NCBI RefSeq assembly: GCF_000428845.1
Contig: NZ_AUAS01000006.1
Coordinates: 248,001-312,000 of the forward strand
Direction of reading: 5' to 3'
Origin: Dyadobacter alkalitolerans DSM 23607
GTDB lineage: Bacteria; Bacteroidota; Bacteroidia; Cytophagales; Spirosomataceae
DNA length: 64,000 nucleotides
Shown here: positions 35,652-45,000 of the stretch, in pieces
Layout: each line of letters opens with the position of its first letter
Position numbering within the stretch: position 1 is the first letter of the stretch
Position numbers and translations under genes: made by a program
The notes under the pieces: model-generated
What the model saw: the letters and a program-made list of their open reading frames with translations, nothing else
Database searches by the model: none
Told to the model about the DNA's origin: nothing

Positions 35652-37157
35652 ATGAATAGTATATCAAAAAAAATCGGACTGTTCACCACCGTGGTGAGTA
35701 TGTTTTGGGCCACAGGTTGCAAGGATTTCCTGGATGAATCGGATCCCAGCAACTTCACAACTGACAGCTATTTTACTACCCCTGCACAAGGCCGGAGTGC
35801 AGTCAATTCTATCTACGCTAGTTTGCGAGAGCCGCTTACAAGCGGATTTGGCGGAGGTGCGTGGATGATGACCGAATTTGCAACCGGACTGGCCGGGACG
35901 GATCTGGGGCAAGCTGTCAACAGCTATTTTGTCAAAGATCTGAGGAATACTTCTGATAACGGGTACAGTCAGACTTATTGGGCTGCCTATTACAGGGGCA
36001 TAGCCAACGCCAATCTTTCCATCGAGAAAATACCCAATATCCCCGCTATTGACCCTGCTGAGGCTAAAATGCTCGTTGGTGAAGCAAGTTTTCTGAGAGC
36101 TTTTTATTATTTCAACCTGGTGCGCATGTTTGGCAACATTCCGCTGGTAACCAAGCCGGTGGATCTTACATCCGAGCAATTAAAGCCGACCGCCGCGGCT
36201 GCGGAGGATGTGTATAACCTGATTGTGGAGGATTTAAAGGTGGCCGAAGCGTCCGGTTTGCCCTGGACTGATGTGTCAGGAAAAGTGAGCATGGGTGCTG
36301 TGAAATCGCTGATGTCTCAGGTTTACCTTACTATGGCTGGTTTTCCCTTGCAAAAAGGTGCTACTCATTATGCACTGGCAGCTGAGAAAGCTGGGGAAGT
36401 GATTGACTCGAAGCAATTTAAACTTTTTGCTTCCTATGATGATCTTCACAACCCGGCTAAGAAAAATGTGGAGGAAAATATTTTCATGATCCAGTTCAGG
36501 ACGCAGATCCTTCCGTCCAACTGGCAGGTGTCGATCATCCCTTACAACAAAAATATCTCGCAATACTCGGACGAAACAGGTGGAATTTACTCAACAGCGG
36601 ATTTTGTAAAATCGTACGATGCCGCTGATTTGAGGATCAAGGAAAAGCAATTTTTTTACACCAAATTTACCAATGAAACAGACCGTACCAAAGAAGTAGA
36701 TCTCGGTGGATATTTTATTTACAAACATTTCGATAACGTAGCCCAAACCAGCACCGCCAACAGCGACCTGAACTGGCCTGTGATCCGCTACGCCGATGTT
36801 TTACTAACTTACGCCGAAGCTGCCAACGAAGCAACCGGGCCATCGGCTAAAGTTTTGGAAGCGGTTAATGCCATCAGAACACGCGCACAATTGCCCGCAC
36901 TGACCGGTTTGGCAAAGGATAAATTGCGTGAAGCGATCTGGAAAGAGCGCTGGCATGAGCTGTGTTTCGAGAACATTACGTGGTTTGACATGGTAAGATT
37001 GCGGAAAGCATTCAACGTTAAAACCAAGACGTTTGAAAATTACGTAGGCCACAAATTTACTTATGGACCCACGGTAACAGAACGCGAACTGCTGTTCCCG
37101 ATCCCCACTGCCGAAATCCGTAACAACACGAATCTGCGCCAGAACAACGGATATTAA
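35652..37157 (+). CDS. SusD/RagB-family lipoprotein
   Basis: The protein has 501 residues, with lipoprotein Cys23 (SMFWATGCKDFLDESDPS). SusD landmarks: YFTTPAQGRSAVNSIYASLR (about 40-59), GEASFLRAFYYFNLVRMFG with NIPLV (about 142-165), VIRYADVLLTYAEAANEATG (about 377) and KERWHELCFENITWFDMVRL (about 435). It is the glycan-binding partner of the SusC gene 26 bp upstream and belongs to the second sigma/FecR-controlled cassette. A terminator follows 60 bp after the stop, so this operon has no degradative enzymes attached, unlike the other two SusCD loci. Confidence 0.95.
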   Translation: MNSISKKIGLFTTVVSMFWATGCKDFLDESDPSNFTTDSYFTTPAQGRSAVNSIYASLREPLTSGFGGGAWMMTEFATGLAGTDLGQAVNSYFVKDLRNTSDNGYSQTYWAAYYRGIANANLSIEKIPNIPAIDPAEAKMLVGEASFLRAFYYFNLVRMFGNIPLVTKPVDLTSEQLKPTAAAAEDVYNLIVEDLKVAEASGLPWTDVSGKVSMGAVKSLMSQVYLTMAGFPLQKGATHYALAAEKAGEVIDSKQFKLFASYDDLHNPAKKNVEENIFMIQFRTQILPSNWQVSIIPYNKNISQYSDETGGIYSTADFVKSYDAADLRIKEKQFFYTKFTNETDRTKEVDLGGYFIYKHFDNVAQTSTANSDLNWPVIRYADVLLTYAEAANEATGPSAKVLEAVNAIRTRAQLPALTGLAKDKLREAIWKERWHELCFENITWFDMVRLRKAFNVKTKTFENYVGHKFTYGPTVTERELLFPIPTAEIRNNTNLRQNNGY

Positions 37158-37216
37158 GCAGTCAGAAACCTTGCAATTGGTGTATTTAGGTTAATAGTTA
37201 AGCATATTAAACGTGT

Positions 37217-37250
37217 AAGCCGCTGGAAATTTTTCAGCGGCTTCTTTGTT
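37217..37250 (+). terminator. Rho-independent terminator after the second SusCD cassette
   Basis: AAGCCGCTG (37217-37225) pairs with CAGCGGCTT (37235-37243), with further A/T pairing in the loop, followed by CTTTGTT. Confidence 0.8.
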
Positions 37251-37302
37251 GCTGGCATTGTATTTTATCCGTTTGGACTATCATCACCAAATTTGATCTG
37301 AT

Positions 37303-37803
37303 ATGAAGAAGTTAACAAGAATCGTTTTCGCAAATTTTGCAATAGCGGCAGGCGCTTTGCTGGTAGGTTGCAACTCAGGAGCTGATAAAGACAGAAAAGA
37401 ATTGGCAAATGCCGAAGAAAAAGCCCTGGAAACCGCCGATGAAGCCAGTCAGGAAATAGCCAACACTTCGGATACAACCGACATGGCCGATGCGAAGGAA
37501 GATCTGCTTGAAGCGAATGATAAATTAAACGAGAAGCAGCGCGATTACATGGCATCGCTCAAAAAAGAAGAATCCAGTTTACAGGAGCGCATTGCCAAGC
37601 TCAATGATAAGATCAAGTCCGCCGATGGAGACGCCAAAAAACGCCTCACGGCGAAAATGGACAAAGCCGTAAAAGAGCGGGATCTGTTACAGGCTAATAT
37701 CCTGGAAATGGCCAAGCCAATGGAAGATAAAAGACTGGAGACAGTCCAGAAAGAAGTGCAGCAACGGATTGTTGCTATTAATAAGGAGCTGAGTGAGGAG
37801 TAA
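37303..37803 (+). CDS. Coiled-coil lipoprotein of unknown function
   Basis: The protein has 166 residues. The lipoprotein signal ends at Cys23 (AAGALLVGCNSGADKDRK). The mature protein is almost wholly charged helix (Glu, Lys, Asp and Ala rich) with heptad-like spacing, for example LLEANDKLNEKQRDYM and ERIAKLNDKIKSADG, and contains no cysteine after the anchor. It is probably a periplasmic or inner-leaflet coiled coil; I recognise no family. It stands alone, 145 bp after the SusD gene and separated from it by a terminator, and faces the convergent xylA gene across a large inverted repeat. Confidence 0.75.
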   Translation: MKKLTRIVFANFAIAAGALLVGCNSGADKDRKELANAEEKALETADEASQEIANTSDTTDMADAKEDLLEANDKLNEKQRDYMASLKKEESSLQERIAKLNDKIKSADGDAKKRLTAKMDKAVKERDLLQANILEMAKPMEDKRLETVQKEVQQRIVAINKELSEE

Positions 37804-37820
37804 GAGGAGTAGGTAAGACA

Positions 37821-37940
37821 GCCCGTCAGCCTGTCATATAGCCTGTCAGCCTGAGCGGAGACGAAGGCGCGCTACTCCTTGGTAACGCGCCTTCGTCTCC
37901 GCTCAGGCTGACAGGGCATATACAGTTTAGGCTGACGGGC
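37821..37940. repeat. Nested inverted repeat between convergent genes, REP-like
   Basis: The inner arms are perfect over 30 bp: left 37842-37871 (begins CCTGTCAGCCTGAGCGGAGA) and right 37886-37915, with loop CTACTCCTTGGTAA. An outer 12-bp pair, GCCCGTCAGCCT (37821-37832) and AGGCTGACGGGC (37929-37940), surrounds them. The loop differs by one base from the copy at 10690-10703. It probably also separates the convergent lipoprotein and xylA transcripts. Confidence 0.9.
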
Positions 37941-37949
37941 TTGTGATTC

Positions 37950-39278
37950 CTAGATAAACCGATTAATCAAGTTCTCCAAATACTCCTGCTTGCCAGAAAT
38001 AGTTGCAGGCTCGCCTTTGCCAGCAGCAAGATCGAACAGATCTTCCAGTTTCAATTGGCCTTTTTCGAAATCTGCGCCTTTGCCGTCGTCGAAGCTTGCA
38101 TAACGGTTCGTGCGTATTTTGTCGTATTCTCCGTTTTGGATGATTTTGTCGGCAACGATCAATGCTCTTGCAACTGTGTCGATACCACCGATGTGTGCGT
38201 GGAAAACGTCTTCAACGTCAGTTGAGTTACGACGGCGTTTTGCGTCGAAGTTAATTCCTCCACCTTGCAAGCCACCAGCTTTCAGGATCACCAGCAATGC
38301 TTTTGTCCACTCGGCAAGGTCATTAGGGAATTGGTCTGTATCCCATCCGTTTTGGTAATCACCACGGTTTGCATCGATAGAACCCAGGATGCCTGCATCC
38401 GCAGCCACTTGCAATTCATGCTCGAATGTATGTCCAGCCAATGTAGCGTGGTTTACTTCCAAGTTCAATGAGAAATCACCTAATAGATCATGCTGACGTA
38501 GGAAACCTACAACGGTTGCTGCATCGTAGTCATACTGGTGCTTGGTAGGCTCGCAAGGTTTTGGTTCAATGAAGAACTTACCTTTGAAACCATTTGCACG
38601 TGCATAAGCCACAGACATTTTAAGCATCTGCGCAAAGTGCTCCTGCTCGCGTTTCATATCCGTGTTCAGCAAAGTCATATAACCTTCACGACCGCCCCAG
38701 AATACATAATTTTCTCCACCTAGTGCGATTGTTGCGTCCAAAGCCATTTTCACTTGCGCGCCTGCGTGTGTAACCACATCGAAATCAGGGTTGGTAGAAG
38801 CGCCGTTCATGTAACGGTGATGGCTGAAAAGGTTGGCAGTTCCCCAGAGCAATTTTACACCGGATTCTTTTTGTTTTTGACCCAAATAGGCTGTCAATGC
38901 TTGCAAACGCTGTTCGTTTGTCTTTACATCGTCCTCATAATCAACAACGTCCAGATCGTGGAAGCAATAGTAAGGAACACCTAATTTGGTAATGAATTCA
39001 AATGCAGCATCTGCTTTGTCCTTCGCGCGGTCAACGGCATCTACTTTTTTGTCCCATGGGTAAAAAAGGGTCGGTCCGCCAAATGGGTCAAGGCCTGAAC
39101 CGCAGAATGTATGCCAGTAAGCAACGGCAAAGCGAAGGTGATCTTTCATGCTTTTGCCTGCTATGATCCGGTTTTCGTCGTAAAAACGATAAGCCAGTGG
39201 ATTGTCTGATTCAGGACCTTCAAATGCGATTTTCCCGATTCCTTTGAAATACTCCTGTTCTCCGAGTAAGATGCTCAT
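37950..39278 (-). CDS. xylA: Xylose isomerase
   Basis: The protein has 442 residues, full length for the class II enzyme. It converts D-xylose to D-xylulose in the cytoplasm, the entry step to the pentose phosphate pathway. Signature motifs: [15 protein letters not shown] (about 97-111, catalytic His and Asp), [18 protein letters not shown] (about 187-204), [18 protein letters not shown] (about 232-249, metal Glu), [17 protein letters not shown] (about 272) and GSIDANRGD (about 295). No xylulokinase gene is adjacent. It ends 10 bp from an inverted repeat that faces the convergent lipoprotein gene, and a bidirectional terminator lies upstream of its start. Its closeness to the second SusCD cassette may be coincidental. 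Confidence 0.97.
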   Translation of the reverse strand: MSILLGEQEYFKGIGKIAFEGPESDNPLAYRFYDENRIIAGKSMKDHLRFAVAYWHTFCGSGLDPFGGPTLFYPWDKKVDAVDRAKDKADAAFEFITKLGVPYYCFHDLDVVDYEDDVKTNEQRLQALTAYLGQKQKESGVKLLWGTANLFSHHRYMNGASTNPDFDVVTHAGAQVKMALDATIALGGENYVFWGGREGYMTLLNTDMKREQEHFAQMLKMSVAYARANGFKGKFFIEPKPCEPTKHQYDYDAATVVGFLRQHDLLGDFSLNLEVNHATLAGHTFEHELQVAADAGILGSIDANRGDYQNGWDTDQFPNDLAEWTKALLVILKAGGLQGGGINFDAKRRRNSTDVEDVFHAHIGGIDTVARALIVADKIIQNGEYDKIRTNRYASFDDGKGADFEKGQLKLEDLFDLAAGKGEPATISGKQEYLENLINRFI

Positions 39279-39365
39279 TGTGATTTGTTCTTTATTAATA
39301 AGTGTAACATTGACATTTCATGCTGCAATACTATCACTTTTTTCTGAATTTTTTGCAGTGAAAAT

Positions 39366-39404
39366 AAAAAGAGGAGCAGAAATGATTTCTGCTCCTCTTT
39401 TTTG
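39366..39404 (-). terminator. Strong terminator downstream of the PpiD-like gene
   Basis: A 17-nt arm, AAAAAGAGGAGCAGAAA (39366-39382), loop TGA and its complement (39386-39402) form an almost perfect palindrome with A and T tracts. It separates the leftward PpiD-like gene from xylA. Confidence 0.85.
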
Positions 39405-39422
39405 AGAATATTTTGAATCTAA

Positions 39423-41540
39423 TCAAAAGAATTTCGCGCGGCGATCTTCGATTTTAGCATTCTCGCGGATCGCTTCGTTTACAAGATAAGACATGCGGCT
39501 TTCCAGTGATTGCGTCAGCTGCGTTTTGTATTGCGTGTAATCCGCAACCTTAGGCGCCTCTGTTTTGCTAACTAGTTCCATAATGAAAACACCATTCTCA
39601 CCCGTGAACACACCCGATTTTTGACCTGGTTTCAAACCAAATGCTTTACCCAATGCGATTGGATCAAATCCTGCGCTGGTTAAGAATCCTGTTGCAAGCG
39701 AAATGTCCGTTGCATTTTCAACCAATGCGCCTGCGCCATATTTGGCAGCGATTGCGGGAAGATCGCCTGTTGCACCTTTCAGCTTTGCAGTGATTTGTTC
39801 TGCTTTGATCTGGTTACGAACCTTAGTAGTCAACTCATCGCGGAAGTCGGCAACCTTTACATCCTTCGCGTCAGACTTGCCAACAAGCACAGCTACGATA
39901 TACTGTTCCTCAGTTTCAAAAACAGGTGAAACCTCGTTAATGTCTGAATCATCTTTAAATGCCCATCTTACGATATCACGGCCGTTTTGAATGGCATTAA
40001 TATTTGTTGCAGATTCAGGGATGCGGTTTGCGTTGGCTACAACCAGTGCTTTGTTTTTCTTAACCGCTTCGTCGAATTCCGTTTTGGTTTTCACGGTGTT
40101 AGCAAACTCATCCGCTTTTCTGTAAGCCTCGTCACGTGTTGCCTGGCTTGGGGCAATCGTTTTTCCGATGGCTGCAATGCGGTATAATGTGTTTGATTTT
40201 GGATCCGTAACCTTGATAATGTGGAAACCGAACTGGCTTTCAACCAATCTTGGGATCAGGCCCGGAGCAGTTGCAGAGAATACAGCTTCTTCGAAAGGCT
40301 TCACCATTTGACCATTGTTCTGGAAATAGCTCAGGTCACCACCACGCTGTGCAGACTGCGGGTCTGCGCTGGTTGTTGCTGCCAATGCTTCGAAATTAGC
40401 ACCAGCACGGATCTGAGCAAGAATGCCTTCCGCCTTTGTACGAGCCGCAGCTTTTGCAGAGTCAGATTGGTTTTCAGCACGGATCAGGATGTGGCTGGCT
40501 CTTGCGGAAGCAACCGTATCCACGCGCGTTCCGCCGTATTTGTATATATAATAAGTGTTGCCTTCGCGGTAAGGACCATAAACACCACCCGGAACGAATG
40601 TTTTTACGGCTTCTTTCAACTGATCGGACATGGTTCCCAATGACATATTGATTGGCAAAGGAATGTCTGAGTTCATAGCTGCGAAAGATGAATCGTTCTG
40701 CGCAGTGGCCAGCCCACGGGCAAGTTCTTTAATTTCGCTATATAATGCAGCGCTGTCGTCTTTGGCAGGCTGGATCGGGAAGGTAACGTATTCGATTGAA
40801 CGCGTATCCGTTCCTTTGTATTCCGAGCGGTGCGCGCTCAGATAATCTTCAAGCTGCTTGTCGGTAACTTTAATTGTGGTGTCCACAACCGAGAAATAAG
40901 GCACATACAGGTAACGCAATGTTGCTTTGCTGTTTTGCGCCACATATTCTTTTTCAGCCAGTGCTTTCGGAATGTAAGTTGAAAGTCTGAGCATGTTTTC
41001 ATATTTGGCACGTGTACGCTCTTCACGAAGGCTTTTCTCAAAATTCTCCCAGGATTTTTGTTGTTCAACAGGGAGTGTTTTAAGATTTTTCAGATAGTTA
41101 ACAACGGCGTTTTTATCAAATTTACCAGTGGTAGGATCAGAAAAAGCTTGTAGAATCGATGGGCTGATGTGGTTACCCTGAACCATTTCGACCAATTCCT
41201 GGTCAGTAACAGTGAGTCCAAGATCTTCAAATTCTTTTTTGTAGGCAATGTCGACTACGAACTGGTTCCAGGCCTGATCTCTCAGCGACGCCAGCTCATT
41301 TTCGTTCAGGCTGCGTCCCGACTGTGCTTCGTAATTCTGACGAAAGCCGTCCACGCGTGACTGGAAGTCTTTAATGTTGATTTCTTTGCCGGCGATTTCA
41401 CCAACAGTCTGATCATTTCCCCCTCCAAGCATGGAATTTGGGCCCATTAAGTCGCCCCCCACCATAAAAAGAATTAAACTGATCGCGATAACCGTCACAG
41501 CGATCCCGGATTTTTCTCTGATTTTTGTAATTAAAGCCAT
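39423..41540 (-). CDS. SurA/PpiD-like membrane-anchored peptidyl-prolyl isomerase (periplasmic foldase)
   Basis: The protein has 705 residues. A short cytoplasmic start (MALITKIREKSG) is followed by one membrane helix (IAVTVIAISLILFMVGGDL, about 13-31) and a SurA_N-like chaperone region (about 50-190, IAGKEINIKDFQSRVDGFRQ and similar). A parvulin-type rotamase domain follows (about 345-455: ASHILIRAENQSDSAKA, GGDLSYFQNNGQMV, LVESQFGFHIIKV). Two further alpha/beta regions are at the C-terminus. The layout is that of PpiD, which helps fold outer-membrane and secreted proteins leaving the Sec translocon. This suits a cell with many SusC barrels. A small membrane-protein gene lies 57 bp upstream on the same strand. 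Confidence 0.9.
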   Translation of the reverse strand: MALITKIREKSGIAVTVIAISLILFMVGGDLMGPNSMLGGGNDQTVGEIAGKEINIKDFQSRVDGFRQNYEAQSGRSLNENELASLRDQAWNQFVVDIAYKKEFEDLGLTVTDQELVEMVQGNHISPSILQAFSDPTTGKFDKNAVVNYLKNLKTLPVEQQKSWENFEKSLREERTRAKYENMLRLSTYIPKALAEKEYVAQNSKATLRYLYVPYFSVVDTTIKVTDKQLEDYLSAHRSEYKGTDTRSIEYVTFPIQPAKDDSAALYSEIKELARGLATAQNDSSFAAMNSDIPLPINMSLGTMSDQLKEAVKTFVPGGVYGPYREGNTYYIYKYGGTRVDTVASARASHILIRAENQSDSAKAAARTKAEGILAQIRAGANFEALAATTSADPQSAQRGGDLSYFQNNGQMVKPFEEAVFSATAPGLIPRLVESQFGFHIIKVTDPKSNTLYRIAAIGKTIAPSQATRDEAYRKADEFANTVKTKTEFDEAVKKNKALVVANANRIPESATNINAIQNGRDIVRWAFKDDSDINEVSPVFETEEQYIVAVLVGKSDAKDVKVADFRDELTTKVRNQIKAEQITAKLKGATGDLPAIAAKYGAGALVENATDISLATGFLTSAGFDPIALGKAFGLKPGQKSGVFTGENGVFIMELVSKTEAPKVADYTQYKTQLTQSLESRMSYLVNEAIRENAKIEDRRAKFF

Positions 41541-41597
41541 TTTCTCGATTCAAATTAGTCCGCAAAATAAAATCTTTTCTTCGTGGAATGCAAGAGG

Positions 41598-42086
41598 TTA
41601 TGCCGAATGCATGTGTTTCAAATTGAAAGCATACATAATTAGCATAAAAATACTGAAGAAGACCCCAGCCATGGATGTAATAGCCCCTAACCACCCACCG
41701 ATCAGAAACAGCGGCAAAAGAAAAGCAACGGCGATTCCGCCCATATATAAGTAGAAGCCTCTTTTATCGAGGTTCCACATTAAATAAGCCGCAAATAAGG
41801 ACAGCGATTCAAAAATCAGCATAATGATCGCTCCCGTTTTGATGGATCCGGCGGTAGTTTGCTCGATCACCGCCTCGAACATTTTGTCCATGGTTTCCGT
41901 ATCCGCAGTCGTTGCCTGATTTTCAAGGTTTTCACGCACGCCTTCAAATGTTTCACGTGTCTTGTCGGCCATGATTTCAGGGTTCCATAACCTTTCGGAT
42001 TGTGTCCAGAGGCCGGACACGGAGCTCATAAAAGTCAGGATACATAATATGGTAAGAAATGTAGGACGGATTACTGGTTCACTCAT
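41598..42086 (-). CDS. Small polytopic membrane protein, unknown function
   Basis: The frame opens at 42200, but ATG 42086 (MSEPVIRPTFLTILCILTF) is the sensible start and gives 162 residues. Four hydrophobic segments are visible (about 9-26, 85-103, 110-130 and 133-152), with a soluble acidic loop of about 55 residues after the first. The loop contains NPEIMADKTRETFEGVRENLEN, shown here as RETFEGVRENLEN, and has no cofactor motif. The C-terminus ends FNLKHMHSA. I recognise no named family. It is probably transcribed with the PpiD-like gene downstream (57 bp) and is divergent from the SCP2 gene with a clear promoter in between. Confidence 0.75.
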   Translation of the reverse strand: MSEPVIRPTFLTILCILTFMSSVSGLWTQSERLWNPEIMADKTRETFEGVRENLENQATTADTETMDKMFEAVIEQTTAGSIKTGAIIMLIFESLSLFAAYLMWNLDKRGFYLYMGGIAVAFLLPLFLIGGWLGAITSMAGVFFSIFMLIMYAFNLKHMHSA

Positions 42087-42164
42087 TGGGTAGTAAATAA
42101 TATCAGCAGGATTTTCTGATGATGCGTGTAAAATTTGTGGTTTTAGCTGAAAACACCAAAGCCA

Positions 42165-42196
42165 TTTGAATATTCTTATAAGGGAACATACATTTG
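42165..42196 (+). promoter_or_regulatory. Bacteroidota-type promoter of the SCP2 gene
   Basis: TTTG (42165-42168), a 20-nt spacer and TACATTTG (42189-42196) match both consensus elements exactly. The ATG of the SCP2 gene is 46 nt downstream. This is the clearest promoter in the window. Confidence 0.65.
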
Positions 42197-42242
42197 TCAT
42201 TTTTAGTCCGAAAATAATTCAACAACCGAAAGACCAGCTTTT

Positions 42243-42545
42243 ATGAGCCTACAAATTCTGACCGAACGTGTTAAAAATATCCTGGGAACCGACAGCGGCC
42301 TCCATGCAACTGTTAAGTTTAAAACCGAAGAAGGAAACGTATTTATAGACAGCAAATCAGTGCCAAACACGGTTTCCAATGATGACCTGGAAGCAGATTG
42401 CATATTTGAAGTTTCTACCAAGAATGCGCTCAAACTCATCGACGGCGACCTGAATGCCATGATGGCGTACATGACCGGCAAGCTTAAAATAGACGGTGAT
42501 ATGGGCGTAGCGATGCGCATCGCCGAAACTTTCGGGGGACGTTAG
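42243..42545 (+). CDS. SCP2 sterol-binding domain protein
   Basis: The protein has 100 residues and consists of a single SCP2 fold: LTERVKNILGTDSGLHATVK (about 5-24), DLEADCIFEVSTKNALKLID (about 45-64) and DLNAMMAYMTGKLKIDGDMG (about 66-85), the last being the typical family end. Such domains bind lipids or other hydrophobic ligands, and stand-alone bacterial copies are common but uncharacterised. It is cytoplasmic, without a signal. A consensus promoter lies 46 bp upstream. The Gfo/Idh/MocA gene 72 bp downstream may be co-transcribed. Confidence 0.88.
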   Translation: MSLQILTERVKNILGTDSGLHATVKFKTEEGNVFIDSKSVPNTVSNDDLEADCIFEVSTKNALKLIDGDLNAMMAYMTGKLKIDGDMGVAMRIAETFGGR

Positions 42546-42617
42546 TAGTCTTTCACAGCCGATTCCTTTTCATTTTTGACGGTTAATATTTATTCAAAAC
42601 CTAAATCATGACGTGTT

Positions 42618-44072
42618 ATGGAACAGCAAAATGAGTCCGGGAAAAATGAGATCAGGCGCAGGGATTTCTTAAAAGCCGGCGCGCTGACGGCCGGGACTTT
42701 CATGATCGTTCCGCGGCATGTTTTGGGTAAAGGTTTCATCCCGCCCAGCGATAAGCTGAACATTGCAGCCGTGGGCTGCGGCGGGAAAGCGGATGTTAAT
42801 ATAAGGCTGGCTTATAATAATGGTGCGGATAACATTGTTGCGTTATGCGACGTCGATGACCGTCAGTCTGAGAAATACCGCAAGCAATTTCCGAATGCAC
42901 CTTATTATAAGGATTACCGGAAGATGTTCGAAAAGGAAGCCAAAAACATGGATGCCGTGATCGTTACCACGCCTGATCACATGCATTTCCCGATTGCCAT
43001 GGCCGCAATGGAGCTTGGAAAACATGTGTATGTGGAAAAACCACTGACCAAGGACATTTGGGAAGCGCGTAACCTCACCATTGCCGCAAAAAAATATAAA
43101 GTGGTAACCCAAATGGGCAACCAGGGAAGCAGCAGCGATGGGACCCGGCAAACGGAAGCATTGGTCCAGTCCGGCATTATCGGGGACGTGCATAAAATTG
43201 AAGTCTGGACAGACCGGCCCGTGTGGCCGCAAGGCGTGCAATCGCCTAAAGACAAAGGAGAATCACAACCCATTCCGCAAGGTGTGGACTGGGATCTCTG
43301 GCTGGGCACCGCTCCGAAACGCGACTACCACGAAGCCTATATGCCGTTCAGATGGCGCGGTTACTGGGATTTCGGAACGGGCGCATTAGGAGATATGGGC
43401 TGCCATTTCATCGACGTGCCGTTCCGGGCATTGAAACTGGGCTATCCCACATCGGTGGAATGCAGCGTAGGATCCGTGTATGCTGATTTTTTTAAGCAGG
43501 CATTTTTCGATGACGTAGCCCCGCCATCGGCCTCAATCCACATGAAATTTGCTTCTAAAACACCCGGTAAGGACATTAATTTCTCCTGGTACGACGGCGG
43601 AATGCGCCCGCAGCTTCAGGAAGGCTGTGATTACAAAACCGTTTTCGGAAGTGTTGATGGCGGCATGCTCTTCACCGGCACCAAGGGAATCCTGAGCGCC
43701 GAAATGTTCGGTAACAATCCTCGCTTATGGCCCGAAAAGAAATTTGAAACAGTAAGACCAAACATTAAACCCCGTGCATTAGTCCCGGGCGGCTCGGAAG
43801 GGCACCAGCATCAATTCGTTCAAGCTTGCAAAAAAGGCCACGGCACATACACAAGTTCCGCATTCGAAGAATCCGGACCATTAACCGAAATCGTCTTAAT
43901 GGGAAACCTGGCCGTTCGTTCCTACCTCCACCGCGAACCCAAAGCAGACGGAAAAGGCGGCTTCAACTTCCCAGGCAGGCAGAAGCTAATCTGGGATGGT
44001 GCTAATATGAAGATAACAAACTTTGATGTGGCTAACCGGTTTGTGAAGAGGGAGTATCGGACGGGGTGGTAG
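42618..44072 (+). CDS. Tat-exported Gfo/Idh/MocA oxidoreductase
   Basis: The protein has 484 residues. The N-terminus has a twin-arginine signal (RRRDFLKAGALTAGTFMIV), so the enzyme is exported folded with its nucleotide. The Rossmann start is LNIAAVGCGGKADVNIRLA (about 51-69), and the catalytic EKP motif is intact (GKHVYVEKPLTKDIWEARNL, about 135-154), unlike in the other family member of this window. The C-terminal substrate domain includes FRWRGYWDFGTGALGDMGCH (about 243-262), the motif of the large Bacteroidota/Planctomycetota sugar oxidoreductases, which often act on glycosides and carry a tightly bound NAD. It lies 72 bp after the SCP2 gene and ends at a structured repeat. Confidence 0.9.
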   Translation: MEQQNESGKNEIRRRDFLKAGALTAGTFMIVPRHVLGKGFIPPSDKLNIAAVGCGGKADVNIRLAYNNGADNIVALCDVDDRQSEKYRKQFPNAPYYKDYRKMFEKEAKNMDAVIVTTPDHMHFPIAMAAMELGKHVYVEKPLTKDIWEARNLTIAAKKYKVVTQMGNQGSSSDGTRQTEALVQSGIIGDVHKIEVWTDRPVWPQGVQSPKDKGESQPIPQGVDWDLWLGTAPKRDYHEAYMPFRWRGYWDFGTGALGDMGCHFIDVPFRALKLGYPTSVECSVGSVYADFFKQAFFDDVAPPSASIHMKFASKTPGKDINFSWYDGGMRPQLQEGCDYKTVFGSVDGGMLFTGTKGILSAEMFGNNPRLWPEKKFETVRPNIKPRALVPGGSEGHQHQFVQACKKGHGTYTSSAFEESGPLTEIVLMGNLAVRSYLHREPKADGKGGFNFPGRQKLIWDGANMKITNFDVANRFVKREYRTGW

Positions 44073-44240
44073 CACTTCGGCGTTACGGTCCTCACCTCGG
44101 CTCCGCTCAGTGTGACAGGCAATAAGTCTGTCACACTGAGCGGAGCCGAAGTGAACGACCGTGACGTCTAGCCTGTCACACTGAGCGGACCGGGCCGCCA
44201 GGCGGCCGAAGTGAGGACCGCAACGCCGAAGTGAGGACCG
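44073..44240. repeat. Nested inverted and direct repeats between convergent genes
   Basis: Outer arms: CACTTCGGCGTTACGGTCCT (23 bp in all, 44073-44095) and its near-perfect complement (44211-44233, one mismatch). Inner arms: 44093-44118 and 44128-44153 (26 bp, one mismatch, contain CTCCGCTCAGTGTGACAG). A third related unit at 44172-44200 carries a GGCCGCC-A-GGCGGCC hairpin. GAAGTGAGGACCG is directly repeated at 44208 and 44228. The core is a variant of the CTGAGCGnAG element seen at 10.67 and 37.85 kb. Confidence 0.85.
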
Positions 44241-44250
44241 TTATGTTACA

Positions 44251-44970
44251 CTACAACTCCAACTCCCGCAAATACATCTGAATCGTATTTTCCAATCCAA
44301 GATATAACGCATCCGAGATCAAAGCGTGACCAATGGAAACTTCGTCCATCCATGGAATGCTTTGTTTCAAAAAGTGGAGGTTATCAAGACTGAGATCATG
44401 TCCTGCATTCAATCCTAATCCAACTTCCCGTGCTTTTTCCGCAGCAAGCACGAAGGGTAACACCGCTTTTTGCCGGTTTTCGAAATACTGTGCGGCATAG
44501 GGCTCTGTGTAAAGCTCCACACGGTCGGCGCCGCAGATTTTTGCGCCTTCGACCATTCTTTCGTCCGGATCTACAAAAACCGAAACACGGATTCCCGCGG
44601 ATTTGAATGTCTGGATCAGATCAGTCAGCTCGCTTTTGTTGGTAACCGTATCCCAGCCCGCATTAGAAGTGATAGCATGCAATGCATCCGGCACCAATGT
44701 TACCTGATCCGGTTTGTTCGCCAGCACCAGCTCCACGAATTTTTTTTCAGAAGGATTTCCCTCAATGTTGAATTCCGTAGTCACAACTTCTTTTAGGTCG
44801 TATACGTCCTGGTAACGGATATGACGTTCGTCGGGGCGGGGATGGACCGTAATGCCTTGTGCCCCAAACCGCTCACAATCCAGCGCCACTTTAAGCACAT
44901 TGGGATTATCGCCCCCGCGTGAATTACGCAGGGTTGCTATCTTGTTGATGTTAACGCTTAGACGTGTCAT
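44251..44970 (-). CDS. pdxJ: Pyridoxine 5'-phosphate synthase
   Basis: The protein has 239 residues, the usual length. PdxJ condenses 1-deoxyxylulose 5-phosphate and 3-amino-2-oxopropyl phosphate to pyridoxine 5'-phosphate (vitamin B6) in the cytoplasm. Motifs: [20 protein letters not shown] at the start (about 3-22), [20 protein letters not shown] (about 33-52), [17 protein letters not shown] (about 68), [20 protein letters not shown] (about 190-209) and [15 protein letters not shown] (about 215). It stands alone on the minus strand between a repeat block (downstream) and inverted CATTCA-type arrays (upstream). Confidence 0.97.
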   Translation of the reverse strand: MTRLSVNINKIATLRNSRGGDNPNVLKVALDCERFGAQGITVHPRPDERHIRYQDVYDLKEVVTTEFNIEGNPSEKKFVELVLANKPDQVTLVPDALHAITSNAGWDTVTNKSELTDLIQTFKSAGIRVSVFVDPDERMVEGAKICGADRVELYTEPYAAQYFENRQKAVLPFVLAAEKAREVGLGLNAGHDLSLDNLHFLKQSIPWMDEVSIGHALISDALYLGLENTIQMYLRELEL

Positions 44971-45000
44971 AGGTTCAATTTTGACCGGGTCGCCGGTGCG

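Noticed and set aside
37303..39278. xylA as part of the second SusCD operon
   Set aside because: xylA is on the opposite strand, separated by a terminator, a lipoprotein gene and a repeat; any functional link to a xylose-containing glycan is only positional.
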